From: Pseudomonas sp. MYb327
Lineage (GTDB): Bacteria; Pseudomonadota; Gammaproteobacteria; Pseudomonadales; Pseudomonadaceae
Direction: 5' to 3'
DNA length: 64,000 bases
Assembly: GCF_040438925.1 (NCBI RefSeq)
Contig: NZ_CP159258.1
Coordinates: 2,246,001-2,310,000, forward strand
Part shown: positions 1 through 9,098 of the stretch, in pieces
Layout: each line of letters starts with the position of its first letter
Position numbering within the stretch: the stretch's first letter is position 1
The notes under the pieces: generated by a model
Told to the model about the DNA's origin: nothing
The model's database searches: none
The model's input: the letters and a program-made list of their open reading frames with translations, nothing else
Program-made: the position numbers and the translations under genes

Positions 1-2429
1 ACGAAGCAGCCTATGTAAAGGCTGGTTTCCTCTCCGCTATCGCCAAAGGCGAAGCCAAATCCCCACTGATCGACAAGAAGCGCGCTGTTGAACTGCTCGG
101 CACCATGCAGGGCGGCTACAACATCGTGACGCTGGTTAACCTGCTGGACGACGCCGAACTGGCTCCAGTAGCAGCCGAAGAACTCAAGCACACCCTGCTG
201 ATGTTCGACGCTTTCCACGACGTTGCTGAAAAAGCCAAGAACGGTAACGTTCACGCTAAAGGCGTGCTGCAATCCTGGGCTGACGCCGAGTGGTTCGTGA
301 AACGTCCAGTGCTGGCTGACAAGATCAGCCTGCGCGTATTCAAGGTGACTGGCGAAACCAACACCGACGACCTGTCCCCTGCTCCTGATGCCTGGTCCCG
401 TCCTGACATCCCGCTGCACGCCCTGGCCATGCTGAAAATGGCTCGCGACGGTATCGAGCCGGACGCACAAGGCGTCACCGGTCCGATGAAGCAGATCGAA
501 GAAATGCGCAATGCCGGCTTCCCGATCGCCTACGTTGGCGACGTGGTCGGTACCGGTTCTTCGCGTAAATCGGCTACCAACTCCGTACTGTGGTTCTTCG
601 GCGACGACGTTCCTTACGTGCCGAACAAGCGTGCCGGCGGTTTCTGCTTCGGCAGCAAAATCGCTCCGATCTTCTACAACACCATGGAAGATGCCGGCGC
701 ACTGCCAATCGAATTCGACGTTTCCAACATGCACATGGGCGATGTAATCGACCTGTACCCGCATGCTGGCAAAGTCTGCAAGCACGGCACCGACGAAGTC
801 CTGACCACCTTCGAAATGAAGACTCCGGTCCTGTTGGACGAAGTCCGCGCTGGCGGCCGTATCCCGCTGATCATCGGCCGTGGCCTGACCGAGAAGGCTC
901 GCACCGAGCTGGGTCTGCCACCTTCGACCCTGTTCAAGAAGCCTGAAGCTCCAGCTGAAAGCACCAAGGGTTTCACCCTGGCGCAGAAAATGGTCGGCAA
1001 GGCTTGCGGCGTGACCGGCGTTCGTCCGGGCACCTACTGCGAACCGAAGATGACCACCGTGGGTTCCCAGGACACCACCGGTCCAATGACCCGTGACGAA
1101 CTGAAAGACCTGGCGTGCCTGGGCTTCTCGACCGACCTGGTGATGCAGTCCTTCTGCCACACCGCGGCTTATCCAAAGCCGATCGACGTGACCACCCACC
1201 ACACCCTGCCTGACTTCATCATGACCCGCGGCGGCGTTTCCCTGCGTCCGGGCGACGGCATCATCCACTCGTGGCTGAACCGCATGCTGCTGCCAGACAC
1301 CGTCGGTACCGGTGGTGACTCCCACACCCGTTTCCCGATCGGCATCTCGTTCCCGGCCGGTTCCGGCCTGGTGGCGTTCGCCGCCGCTACTGGCGTCATG
1401 CCGCTGGACATGCCTGAGTCGGTCCTGGTTCGCTTCAAAGGCGAACTGCAGCCAGGCGTCACCCTGCGTGACCTGGTTCACGCCATTCCATACTACGCGA
1501 TCCAGGCTGGCCTGCTGACCGTAGAAAAGAAAGGCAAGAAAAACGCTTTCTCCGGTCGCATCCTGGAGATCGAAGGCCTGCCTAAGCTGACCGTCGAGCA
1601 AGCGTTCGAACTGTCCGACGCCTCGGCTGAACGTTCGGCTGCCGGTTGCACCATCCAGCTGTCGAAAGAGTCGATCGCTGAATACCTGCAGTCCAACATC
1701 ACCCTGCTGCGCTGGATGATCGGCGAAGGCTACGGCGATGCCCGCACCCTGGAGCGTCGTGCCCAGGCGATGGAAGCCTGGCTGGCCAACCCTGAGCTGA
1801 TGGAAGCGGACAAGGACGCCGAGTACGCCGAAATCATCGAGATCGACCTGGCCGACATCAAGGAGCCTGTACTCTGCGCTCCGAACGACCCGGACGACGC
1901 TCGCCTGCTCTCCAGCGTTGCTGGCGAGAAGATCGACGAAGTGTTCATCGGTTCGTGCATGACCAACATCGGTCACTTCCGCGCTGCCGGCAAGCTGCTG
2001 GAACAGGTCAAGGGTCAGCTGCCAACCCGTCTGTGGCTGTCGCCGCCGACCAAGATGGACGCTCACCAACTGACCGAAGAAGGCTACTACGGCATCTACG
2101 GCAAGGCTGGCGCTCGCATGGAAATGCCGGGTTGCTCGCTGTGCATGGGTAACCAGGCACGTGTAGAGCCGAACTCGACTGTTGTGTCGACTTCGACGCG
2201 TAACTTCCCGAACCGTCTGGGTGACGGCGCGAACGTCTACCTGGCTTCGGCCGAGCTGGCGTCGGTTGCTTCCATCCTGGGTCGCCTGCCGACCGTCGAG
2301 GAATACATGGAATACGCTGGCAAGATCGACAGCATGGCGGCCGATGTCTACCGCTACCTGTCCTTCGACCAGATCGCCGAGTTCCGTGAAGCTGCCGCGA
2401 ACGCCAACATCCCGGTCGTTCAAGCCTAA
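1..2429 (+). CDS. acnB: Aconitate hydratase B (bifunctional, 5' end missing)
   Basis: Interconverts citrate and isocitrate in the TCA cycle (AcnB also handles 2-methylisocitrate). The frame is open from base 3, so the gene starts before the window and part of the N-terminal HEAT-like domain is missing. Visible parts in order: the end of the HEAT-like domain, a swivelling domain with [12 protein letters not shown], then the three cluster-binding domains. The 4Fe-4S cysteines are recognisable in [10 protein letters not shown] and [10 protein letters not shown] near the C-terminus. This domain order (swivel before the cluster domains) is that of AcnB and not AcnA. A strong terminator follows directly, so it appears monocistronic or last in its unit. 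Confidence 0.97.
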   Translation, partial: EAAYVKAGFLSAIAKGEAKSPLIDKKRAVELLGTMQGGYNIVTLVNLLDDAELAPVAAEELKHTLLMFDAFHDVAEKAKNGNVHAKGVLQSWADAEWFVKRPVLADKISLRVFKVTGETNTDDLSPAPDAWSRPDIPLHALAMLKMARDGIEPDAQGVTGPMKQIEEMRNAGFPIAYVGDVVGTGSSRKSATNSVLWFFGDDVPYVPNKRAGGFCFGSKIAPIFYNTMEDAGALPIEFDVSNMHMGDVIDLYPHAGKVCKHGTDEVLTTFEMKTPVLLDEVRAGGRIPLIIGRGLTEKARTELGLPPSTLFKKPEAPAESTKGFTLAQKMVGKACGVTGVRPGTYCEPKMTTVGSQDTTGPMTRDELKDLACLGFSTDLVMQSFCHTAAYPKPIDVTTHHTLPDFIMTRGGVSLRPGDGIIHSWLNRMLLPDTVGTGGDSHTRFPIGISFPAGSGLVAFAAATGVMPLDMPESVLVRFKGELQPGVTLRDLVHAIPYYAIQAGLLTVEKKGKKNAFSGRILEIEGLPKLTVEQAFELSDASAERSAAGCTIQLSKESIAEYLQSNITLLRWMIGEGYGDARTLERRAQAMEAWLANPELMEADKDAEYAEIIEIDLADIKEPVLCAPNDPDDARLLSSVAGEKIDEVFIGSCMTNIGHFRAAGKLLEQVKGQLPTRLWLSPPTKMDAHQLTEEGYYGIYGKAGARMEMPGCSLCMGNQARVEPNSTVVSTSTRNFPNRLGDGANVYLASAELASVASILGRLPTVEEYMEYAGKIDSMAADVYRYLSFDQIAEFREAAANANIPVVQA

Positions 2430-2442
2430 CGTTACACAGCAA

Positions 2443-2482
2443 TAAAAAACGCCGCCCATCGTGAGATGAGCGGCGTTTTTTT
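2443..2482 (+). terminator. Rho-independent terminator of acnB
   Basis: An A-run, a GC-rich stem (AACGCCGC with GCGGCGTT, extended by CATC/GATG) around a short GTGA loop, then a run of seven T. It lies 14 nt after the acnB stop. The A-run on the other side means it could also end the convergent transporter transcript from the right. Confidence 0.9.
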
Positions 2483-2512
2483 ATGCCTTGAGCTTTAGCA
2501 CTGAAAGCTTTT

Positions 2513-2542
2513 TGTGGCGAGGGAGCTTGCTCCCTCGCCACA
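2513..2542. repeat. REP palindrome, GTGGCGAGGGAGC type
   Basis: A perfect 30-nt inverted repeat (TGTGGCGAGGGAGC, then TT/GC centre, then its complement). A near copy sits at 31323-31354 and a longer split version at 26321-26446. It lies between two convergent genes, as is usual for Pseudomonas REP sequences. Confidence 0.8.
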
Positions 2543-2564
2543 GATTTGAAGCAGATATTGTGGA

Positions 2565-3845
2565 TCAAGCACTCAGCGAATAGATCAACGCCGAAATCGC
2601 CACCAAACCAACCGCCACTACAAACACATTCGACGCCTGCCCGCGATAACGCGCCATCGCAGGCACCTTGCGAATGGCATACATCGGCATCAGGAACAGG
2701 ATCGCCGCGATGATCGGGCCACCGAGCGTTTCGATCATGCCGAGGATGCTCGGGTTCAGCGTGGCGACAATCCAGCACACCACCAGCATGAACGCCGCAA
2801 CAATACGGTCCAGGGTCTTGGCCGCTGGACGTTTGCCGCTTTTGACGATCAGACCTTTCAGGCCTTCACTGGCGCCGATGTAGTGCCCCAGGAACGACTT
2901 GGAGATGGCCACGAAGGCAATTAACGGCGCCGCGAAAGCGATGGTCGGGTTGCTGAAGTGGTTGGCCAGGTACGACAGGATCGACAGATTCTGTGCCTTG
3001 GCTTCGGCCAATTGCGCCGGTGACAAGGTCAGCACGCAACTGAAGACAAAGAACAGCACCATCACCACCATCAAGGCGTGGGCGCGGGACAGGATCTGCG
3101 AGCTGCGCTCTTCAGCGTGGTCGCCGTAACGACGCTTCTGGTCAACCGCGAAGGCCGAGATAATCGGCGAGTGGTTGAACGAGAACACCATCACCGGAAT
3201 CGCCAGCCACAGCGTATGCAGCAACGCCGACGGTTCAGGCAGCGTAGTCGCCGTAGTCAGGATGCCGCCGTTCCAATGTGGAATCAGGAACACCGCCAGA
3301 AACAGCAATGCGACGATGAACGGGTACACCATCAGGCTCATGGCCTTGACGATCATTTGCTCGCCACAACGCACCACGGCCAGCAAGCCGAGGATCAGCA
3401 CCAACGACAGCACCGCACGTGGAGGCGGCATGATGTGCAGTTGATGTTCGAGGAAGCTGCCCACAGTGTTGGTCAGCGCGACGCTGTAGATCAACAGGAT
3501 CGGGAAGATCGCGAAGAAGTACAGCAAAGTGATCAACGCACCGGCCTTGAGGCCGAAATGCTCTTCCACCACTTCGGTGATGTCCGCGCCATCACGGCCG
3601 GACAACACGAAGCGGGTCAGGCCGCGGTGCGCGTAGAACGTCATTGGGAACGCCAGCAACGCCAGGATCAGCAACGGCCAGAAGCCGCCGAGTCCCGCGT
3701 TGATGGGCAAAAACAGGGTTCCCGCACCAATCGCCGTGCCAAAGAGGCCCAGCATCCACGTGGTGTCCTGGCGATTCCAGCTCGAAAGGGTTGCAGGTGT
3801 CGCTGCTACATAGCGTTCGTTAACGCTATTGGCCTGATCATTCAT
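2565..3845 (-). CDS. Serine/threonine transporter of the HAAAP family (SdaC-like)
   Basis: An inner-membrane amino acid:cation symporter of about 426 residues with roughly eleven hydrophobic segments. The first segment reads GLFGTAIGAGTLFLP, the glycine-rich signature of the hydroxy/aromatic amino acid permease family (SdaC, TdcC, YhaO). A later loop carries FSFNHSPIISAF, also typical. The start was placed at the ATG giving MNDQANS because a GGAG lies 10 nt upstream of it; a longer in-frame reading exists but lacks such a site. The gene stands alone, convergent with acnB. Substrate is inferred from the family and could be serine, threonine or another polar amino acid. Confidence 0.85.
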   Translation of the reverse strand: MNDQANSVNERYVAATPATLSSWNRQDTTWMLGLFGTAIGAGTLFLPINAGLGGFWPLLILALLAFPMTFYAHRGLTRFVLSGRDGADITEVVEEHFGLKAGALITLLYFFAIFPILLIYSVALTNTVGSFLEHQLHIMPPPRAVLSLVLILGLLAVVRCGEQMIVKAMSLMVYPFIVALLFLAVFLIPHWNGGILTTATTLPEPSALLHTLWLAIPVMVFSFNHSPIISAFAVDQKRRYGDHAEERSSQILSRAHALMVVMVLFFVFSCVLTLSPAQLAEAKAQNLSILSYLANHFSNPTIAFAAPLIAFVAISKSFLGHYIGASEGLKGLIVKSGKRPAAKTLDRIVAAFMLVVCWIVATLNPSILGMIETLGGPIIAAILFLMPMYAIRKVPAMARYRGQASNVFVVAVGLVAISALIYSLSA

Positions 3846-4335
3846 CCGGTGGGATCTCCACATTCCGGTCACTTGCCACTCGGTCAGAACGCGTCGGAGT
3901 ACCCGACAGGCAGCGCCCTGGCCGAAACAGGGGCGCGATTCTGGAGGATTAGTGAACAGAAGCAAAGACTTAGGTGAGGAACGGTGGTACCAAATGAAGC
4001 AAATTTACGCAGTTTTACATGATCAGCCACGCACTTCTGACGCTGAATAATCGGCATGGTCGTACTGAATACGAGCTGGTCATTGCCAACAACCGGAATC
4101 ATATTGCCGAAAGCAGACAACTGACTCACACCGAGCCTGGTTCGAGGATGAATCATGAAGATGTGCTCAGGCACCTGATCCACCTGTGGCGTACTAATAG
4201 GCAGGAAGCAGAACTCGAGGAACTGATTTTGGAGTACCTGCGAGAATGCCTTACCTGCATTTCATCACTCTCCGGTTGATAAAGGTCCACTGTCATGTAT
4301 TTTGAACTGACCTGCCTTCCTTCCGGAGTCATCCC
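3846..4335. other. 490-bp intergenic region with one weak small reading frame
   Basis: It lies between two divergent genes (SdaC-like transporter leftwards, tautomerase rightwards) and so must hold both promoters. The only coding candidate is the 43-codon frame listed separately at 4148-4279. No RNA gene or repeat was recognised. Confidence 0.4.
4148..4279 (+). CDS. Possible small acidic protein, unrecognised
   Basis: A 43-codon frame beginning MNHEDVLRHLIHLW and continuing with a glutamate/leucine-rich helix-like stretch (EAELEELILEYLREC). A GAGG immediately precedes the ATG, which is closer than usual. The helical, acidic character is the only argument for it; I recognise no family. The frame stays open upstream to about 4019, but that part looks non-coding. 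It could be a chance frame. Confidence 0.2.
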   Translation: MNHEDVLRHLIHLWRTNRQEAELEELILEYLRECLTCISSLSG

Positions 4336-4719
4336 ATGCCACTGGTTCGCGTCGAAATCAAAAAGCAGCAGGATCCAACCTTCGCCAAACGCATTGGCCA
4401 ACTGATTTATGCCTCGATGCGCAGCGCCATTGGTGTGCCGGAAGACGATAATTTCCAGATTCTCGCCGAGCACGACGAGCATCATTTCGTCTTCGATCCC
4501 GGATACCTCGGCATTCGGCGCAGCGAGAACCTGGTGGTGATTCAGATCACCCTGAGCGAAGGCCGTACCGTCGAGCAGAAAAAACTCCTCTACAAGACCA
4601 TCGCCGAGAGCCTCAACAAAGAACTGGCGGTACGCCTGGAGGACGTTTTCATTAATCTGGTGGAAGTAAAAAAAGAAAACTGGTCTTTCGGCAACGGCAT
4701 CGCCCAGTACGCCCTCTGA
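4336..4719 (+). CDS. Tautomerase-superfamily protein
   Basis: A 127-residue protein starting MPLVRVEI, with the proline directly after Met that acts as catalytic base once Met is removed in the 4-oxalocrotonate tautomerase superfamily. Length and the internal pattern (two beta-alpha-beta units, with FINLVEV and WSFGNGIAQY near the end) fit the Tautomerase_2-like group of about 120-130 residues, not the 60-residue 4-OT type. A TetR-type regulator starts 29 nt downstream on the same strand, so the two are probably cotranscribed. The substrate cannot be read from the sequence. Confidence 0.8.
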   Translation: MPLVRVEIKKQQDPTFAKRIGQLIYASMRSAIGVPEDDNFQILAEHDEHHFVFDPGYLGIRRSENLVVIQITLSEGRTVEQKKLLYKTIAESLNKELAVRLEDVFINLVEVKKENWSFGNGIAQYAL

Positions 4720-4748
4720 TTTTCAACCCTTGTTTCTGTGAGCCGCCC

Positions 4749-5333
4749 ATGCCCCGAGTTTCCCGCAAGCAAGCCGACCTCAACCGCGAAATCATCGTCG
4801 AAGCCGCTACACGTCTGTTTCGTGAGCACGGGTTGCATGGAATCAGCGTGGTCGATGTGATGGCCGCTGCCGGCCTGACCCATGGCGGTTTCTACGGCCA
4901 CTTCGAATCCAAGGAAGCTTTGGCGATGGAAGCCAGCGGCCGTGCATTCGAAGAGGCCGCAGGGCGTTGGAAGGATCGTATCGCCGCTACCGACGATAAA
5001 GCCGCCGCGCGGCGGGCCGTGATCGAGCCCTACCTGTCCGCTGGCAGCCGTGATAACCCAGGTGAAAGCTGCCCGGTGGTGGCCTTTGCCGGGGACATGT
5101 GCCACGAGGCCGCCGAGAGCGGTTTGCGCGGGACGTTCCTTGAGGGTTTGCACGACTTGCTGCAAACCTTCGGCGACTTGATGGACACCGGCGACGCGGT
5201 CCGGAATCGACAGCAGGCACTGGTGCAATACTCGTTGATGGTCGGTGCCCTGACCCTGGCTCGCGCCACACAGGGCGAACCACTGTCCGATGAGATCCTC
5301 GATGCGACACTTGGTTTTCTGACTCAGCGTTGA
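4749..5333 (+). CDS. TetR/AcrR-family transcriptional regulator
   Basis: A 194-residue DNA-binding repressor. The N-terminal helix-turn-helix is clear: an alpha-helix with IIVEAATRLFREHG, the turn GISVVDVMAAAGLTHGGFYGHF and the following SKEAL. The C-terminal ligand/dimer domain is all helical; its C53-type segment ESCPVVAFAGDMC suggests a cysteine-containing pocket. Situated just behind the tautomerase gene, so that gene and the regulator itself are natural targets, but no operator was identified. Confidence 0.88.
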   Translation: MPRVSRKQADLNREIIVEAATRLFREHGLHGISVVDVMAAAGLTHGGFYGHFESKEALAMEASGRAFEEAAGRWKDRIAATDDKAAARRAVIEPYLSAGSRDNPGESCPVVAFAGDMCHEAAESGLRGTFLEGLHDLLQTFGDLMDTGDAVRNRQQALVQYSLMVGALTLARATQGEPLSDEILDATLGFLTQR

Positions 5334-5619
5334 TAATTGACGGATAACGCTCTCCAACGGGTCAACTTTCTCCAGGAGCATTACTGTTACAGCTGCCACC
5401 GCAAAAGGTATCAACATGACATTGATCGAAATTCCGCTTTAATACAGCGAATACTCCTACAGTCAAGACCTACAAAAAGTTACGACGATATATTACCAAA
5501 CGAAAAATTGAATTGTTACAAGCAACTTCCCATCATTGCCCGCCGAATATCTCCAATGTATATTTTCGAAGCACTAGAACTTAGTGATTTCTCAGATAAA
5601 TAGATAAGGAGTTTCCTGC

Positions 5620-6144
5620 ATGCAAAAGGACAGCATAACGTCTACGTGCCTGCTTCTTGCTGCATTACTTTGTCCGATCGGCACCTTCGCACAACAAAGC
5701 CCTGCCAACGCCGATATTCGTGATTTGGGTTCCTCCCCTCGATGGCTGACAACCAGGGTCTACGTAGAAGGCGCGCCACATACTGACGTAAAAGCAAATT
5801 ACCCAGGGGTGGTCGGCATATCCACTTGGGACCCAGAACGCAATCGCTATGAATTTTTCTACACCGACACGGGAAAATCAAAATACAACAATGGGGGTGG
5901 AGGATACTTCTTTATTACCGGAGATCAAAAAAATCACATTCTAATACCTGATATCGGCTCCAACAAAACCGTGATCAGGCAATTAGAGACATTGAATAAA
6001 AATGAATTCACTTACTCTCGCGAAGTTTCGAGGGACATGATAGAAAACAATCCTCTGGTTCGCATTCATGTCGTACACGCGCCCTACACCGGAACAATAG
6101 AAACCTTATCCGCCATCAATCCACATACGAATATTTCAAATTAG
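5620..6144 (+). CDS. Exported protein, DUF4822-like
   Basis: A 174-residue protein with a Sec signal peptide (hydrophobic stretch followed by GTFAQQS, probable cleavage after the alanine). The mature part contains WLTTRVYVEG, VGISTWDPERNRYEFFY and GGYFFITGDQKNHILIPD, which match my memory of the DUF4822 family, a secreted domain of unknown function. A good AAGGAG precedes the ATG. The gene and its 286-bp upstream gap are visibly richer in A/T and in AAA/ATA-type codons than neighbouring genes, suggesting later acquisition. Family assignment is from memory. Confidence 0.6.
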   Translation: MQKDSITSTCLLLAALLCPIGTFAQQSPANADIRDLGSSPRWLTTRVYVEGAPHTDVKANYPGVVGISTWDPERNRYEFFYTDTGKSKYNNGGGGYFFITGDQKNHILIPDIGSNKTVIRQLETLNKNEFTYSREVSRDMIENNPLVRIHVVHAPYTGTIETLSAINPHTNISN

Positions 6145-6248
6145 AATGAATTAGCCGGCACCATTTCAACTGATTTGAATCAGCCCCACCAATTTAAAAA
6201 TACCCTTTGAAATAACGCCGCACGAAACTAAAAAATGGAATTTTCAAC

Positions 6249-6680
6249 ATGAAAAAAACAATCAAAACTCTGTTGCTGTCAACGCTGCTCATTTCCTGTG
6301 GAGTGGTCAATGCACAACCCACGACAGGCCCACTTGCTAAAAATGCCGTTGCCACGCCCGAGACTGCCATCATGCTTACGGTCTTTTTAAAGCACGATCA
6401 ATCACGCCCCCTGGGCGAACTAAAGGCTCAACTTGCCAGGCAAGGATTCTATAAGGCCTTTCCACCTGCTGGGGTAGAGGTTGTCAGCTGGAACATCGTC
6501 ATGGGCATCGGGCAAGTCGTCACGCTTCGTCTTCCGGCCGCCCGTCTTGCGGAAGTCAACCTGGCTCTTGAAAATACGGCGTGGGGAAGTTACAGAACCG
6601 AGTTCTTCCCCACCTATGATTTCAGAGCTATCGCATTGGCGGAACAAACCAAGGCACAACAAACGCAAACTACCCAGTAA
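6249..6680 (+). CDS. Exported protein of unknown function
   Basis: A 143-residue protein starting MKKTIKTLLLSTLLISCGVVNAQ, a standard signal peptide with probable cleavage after NA. The mature part has TAIMLTVFLKHDQSRPLGEL and a ferredoxin-like alternation of strands and helices, then a glutamine/threonine-rich tail. I do not recognise the family. It follows the DUF4822-like gene by 104 nt on the same strand and shares its A/T-richer start, so the two may form a small secreted-protein unit. Confidence 0.6.
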   Translation: MKKTIKTLLLSTLLISCGVVNAQPTTGPLAKNAVATPETAIMLTVFLKHDQSRPLGELKAQLARQGFYKAFPPAGVEVVSWNIVMGIGQVVTLRLPAARLAEVNLALENTAWGSYRTEFFPTYDFRAIALAEQTKAQQTQTTQ

Positions 6681-6877
6681 CACTTGCAGCAGCACACTGC
6701 TTGCCAGCGTGCTGCGCACTGCGACAGCGCCCTGAAGCGTGAACTTGCTTCTTTGGGGAAGGCGTCCAGACTACAAAAACTGCCACTGCGCTGGACCGCC
6801 CTTGCCAAGCCGTTCTGGAATCAGCACCCTGAATCTGTCTTGACCCCAGACATGCCGACATTCACAGGAGCCGAGTA

Positions 6878-7843
6878 ATGCCCGCAACCGTTCTAGTTCT
6901 GGTTGAAACCATCAATGATTACCTGCCCATCCTAGAACACCAGGGCTTCCACCTGATTCTGGCCCCTACACCTGCCGAACGCTCCGAAGCCATCACGCGC
7001 TACAGCGGCCAGATCGACGCCGTATTGACCCGTGGCCCACTCGGGCTTTATGCCGATGAAATCGCCGCACTGCCCAAGCTCAAGATCATCTGCGTGATTG
7101 GCGCAGGCTATGAACACGTCGACCTGCAAGCCGCCGCTGACCGTGGCATCACCGTCACCAATGGCGCCGGTGTCAACGCCTCTTCGGTGGCTGATCACGC
7201 CATGGCGATGCTGCTTTCCATGGTGCGCGACATTCCTCGCTGTGACGCCGCCGTGCGTCGAGGGGAATGGCCGAAGATCATGCGCCCTTCGCTCGCCGGC
7301 AAACGGCTGGGCATCCTTGGGCTTGGCGCCGTCGGCATGGCCATCGCCAAGCGCGCCGCCAACGGTTTTGACATGACGGTGAGTTACCACAATCGCCAGC
7401 ATCGCAGCGACGTGCCCTACAACTTCTGTTCCACGCCCACCGAACTGGCGCGCGCTTCGGATTTCCTGGTCATCGCCACCCCAGGGGGCCTCACCACCAA
7501 ACACCTGATCAATCGCCAGGTACTCGAAGCGCTGGGCCCTAAAGGGTTCATCGTTAATATTGCGCGGGCCAGCGTGATCGTCACCGCCGACCTTGTCAGC
7601 GCGCTGGAGCAACGCCGGATCGCCGGTGCCGCACTGGATGTTTTCGACGCCGAGCCGCAAGTGCCGGATGCGCTCAAAGCCCTGACCAACGTCATCCTGA
7701 CGCCCCATGTTGCCGGACTTTCGCCGGAAGCCACCCAAGGCACCGTTGAGCTTGTGGGCCGCAACCTGGTGGCGTTCTTCTCCGGTCAACCCGTGCTTAC
7801 CCCCATCGAATTGCCGAGCAGCGCGAGCCAAGCGGTTCTGTAG
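6878..7843 (+). CDS. D-isomer-specific 2-hydroxyacid dehydrogenase
   Basis: A 321-residue NAD(P)-dependent enzyme reducing 2-oxo acids to D-2-hydroxy acids, of the glyoxylate/hydroxypyruvate or 2-ketogluconate reductase type. The NAD-binding motif GILGLGAVG is near residues 145-153. The catalytic triad is visible as Arg230 (NIARAS), Glu259 (FDAEP) and His277 (TPHVAG). The cofactor region continues with SYHNRQHRSD, whose arginines suggest NADPH use. It starts two bases before the end of a weak upstream frame that I regard as non-coding. It stands alone; physiological substrate unknown. Confidence 0.88.
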   Translation: MPATVLVLVETINDYLPILEHQGFHLILAPTPAERSEAITRYSGQIDAVLTRGPLGLYADEIAALPKLKIICVIGAGYEHVDLQAAADRGITVTNGAGVNASSVADHAMAMLLSMVRDIPRCDAAVRRGEWPKIMRPSLAGKRLGILGLGAVGMAIAKRAANGFDMTVSYHNRQHRSDVPYNFCSTPTELARASDFLVIATPGGLTTKHLINRQVLEALGPKGFIVNIARASVIVTADLVSALEQRRIAGAALDVFDAEPQVPDALKALTNVILTPHVAGLSPEATQGTVELVGRNLVAFFSGQPVLTPIELPSSASQAVL

Positions 7844-7986
7844 GACAATTCAAACGGATGTATCAAAAACAATGATTGCCCGGCAACACGCTCACCTATA
7901 AGGGCCGTTCCTGGTTGTGGGGGTTGGGTGAGCGCATTAGATTAGCCAATAGTTTCAGGCCTCCAGAATAAGCAGAAGGGATAAGC

Positions 7987-9054
7987 ATGGCGCTTACTGA
8001 CCAGTCCACCCGCATCCGCACCGGCGAAGAACTCGATGCCAGCCTGATCGATCCATACCTCAAGGCGCACATTCCAGGCCTCAGTGGCCTGCCGCAGATC
8101 AGCCAGTTCCCCGGCGGTGCGTCGAACCTCACCTATTTGCTGGAATACCCCGAACAGGAGTTTGTCCTGCGTCGGCCGCCGTTCGGTCACAAGGCCAAAT
8201 CCGCCCATGACATGGGTCGCGAATTTCGCATCCTCAATCAGTTGCGCGACGGTTTTCCTTACTGCCCCAAGGCCTATGTGCACTGTACCGATGACTCGGT
8301 AATCGGCGCCGAGTTCTACGTGATGGAACGGGTGAACGGCATCATCCTGCGCTCTGAATTACCGCCCGAGCTGGGGCTGGACTCCACGAAGACCGAAGCC
8401 CTGTGCAAGAGCTTCATCGATAAATTCGTCGAACTGCACCAGGTCGATTACAACGCCTACGGCCTGGGCGACCTCGGCAAACCCGAAGGCTACGTGGCGC
8501 GGCAGATCAAAGGCTGGAGCGATCGTTACGAGAAAGCCCTGACCCCGGACGCGCCGCATTGGGAAGCGGTTAAAGCCTGGCTCAACGACAAGATGCCGGC
8601 CGATCACCCGAAGTCCAGCATCGTCCACAACGACTACCGCTTCGACAACGTAATTCTCGACCCGAACAACCCGATGCAGATCATCGGCGTGCTCGACTGG
8701 GAACTGACCACCCTCGGCGACCCGTTGATGGACCTGGGCAACACCCTCGCCTACTGGATCGAAGCCGATGACCCGGCACCGGTGCAACTGATGCGCCGTC
8801 AGCCCAGTCACGCACCGGGCATGCTGACCCGCCGCGAATTCGTCGATTACTACGCCCAGCGTTCCGGCATCCAGATCGACAACTTCGACTTCTACTACAC
8901 CTACGGCCTGTTCCGCCTCGCCGGCATCGTGCAGCAGATCTACTACCGCTTCTACCATGGACAGACCCAGGACAAACGCTTCGCACAGTTCATTCACATG
9001 AACAAACTGCTGGAGCAAATGAGCCTTCAGGTCATCCAGAAATCCAGCCTTTGA
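7987..9054 (+). CDS. APH-fold phosphotransferase, ACAD10/LvaA-like
   Basis: A 355-residue kinase-like protein of the aminoglycoside-phosphotransferase fold. The nucleotide-binding loop GGASNLTYLL is near residues 43-52, the catalytic loop HNDYRFDNVILD has its base at Asp216, and the metal-binding Asp237 lies in GVLDWELTTLGDP. This close set of motifs belongs to the group fused to acyl-CoA dehydrogenase in animal ACAD10/11, and includes LvaA, which phosphorylates 4-hydroxyacyl-CoA in levulinate breakdown. An SDR gene follows 44 nt downstream, as also occurs near such genes, so a role in hydroxyacyl-CoA catabolism is inferred. Aminoglycoside resistance is unlikely. Confidence 0.85.
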   Translation: MALTDQSTRIRTGEELDASLIDPYLKAHIPGLSGLPQISQFPGGASNLTYLLEYPEQEFVLRRPPFGHKAKSAHDMGREFRILNQLRDGFPYCPKAYVHCTDDSVIGAEFYVMERVNGIILRSELPPELGLDSTKTEALCKSFIDKFVELHQVDYNAYGLGDLGKPEGYVARQIKGWSDRYEKALTPDAPHWEAVKAWLNDKMPADHPKSSIVHNDYRFDNVILDPNNPMQIIGVLDWELTTLGDPLMDLGNTLAYWIEADDPAPVQLMRRQPSHAPGMLTRREFVDYYAQRSGIQIDNFDFYYTYGLFRLAGIVQQIYYRFYHGQTQDKRFAQFIHMNKLLEQMSLQVIQKSSL

Positions 9055-9098
9055 TCACGCCCCTGGCCCCATAACAAAACTTTTTATAAGGGAAACCC

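Noticed and set aside
2008..2778. A 256-codon minus-strand frame across the acnB end, terminator and transporter end
   Set aside because: It runs through a terminator and a REP and is antisense to acnB. No ribosome site and no recognisable protein features.
5337..5603. An 88-codon frame between the TetR and DUF4822-like genes
   Set aside because: No ribosome-binding site, it starts at an alternative codon right after the TetR stop, and the sequence has no family or structural pattern; treated as non-coding, A/T-richer intergenic DNA.
6684..6878. A 64-codon frame before the 2-hydroxyacid dehydrogenase
   Set aside because: Weak start, composition unlike a protein; only its end touches the next gene's start.
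7987..9054. Aminoglycoside resistance gene
   Set aside because: Although the APH fold is clear, the motifs belong to the ACAD10/LvaA-like group and the partner gene is an SDR.
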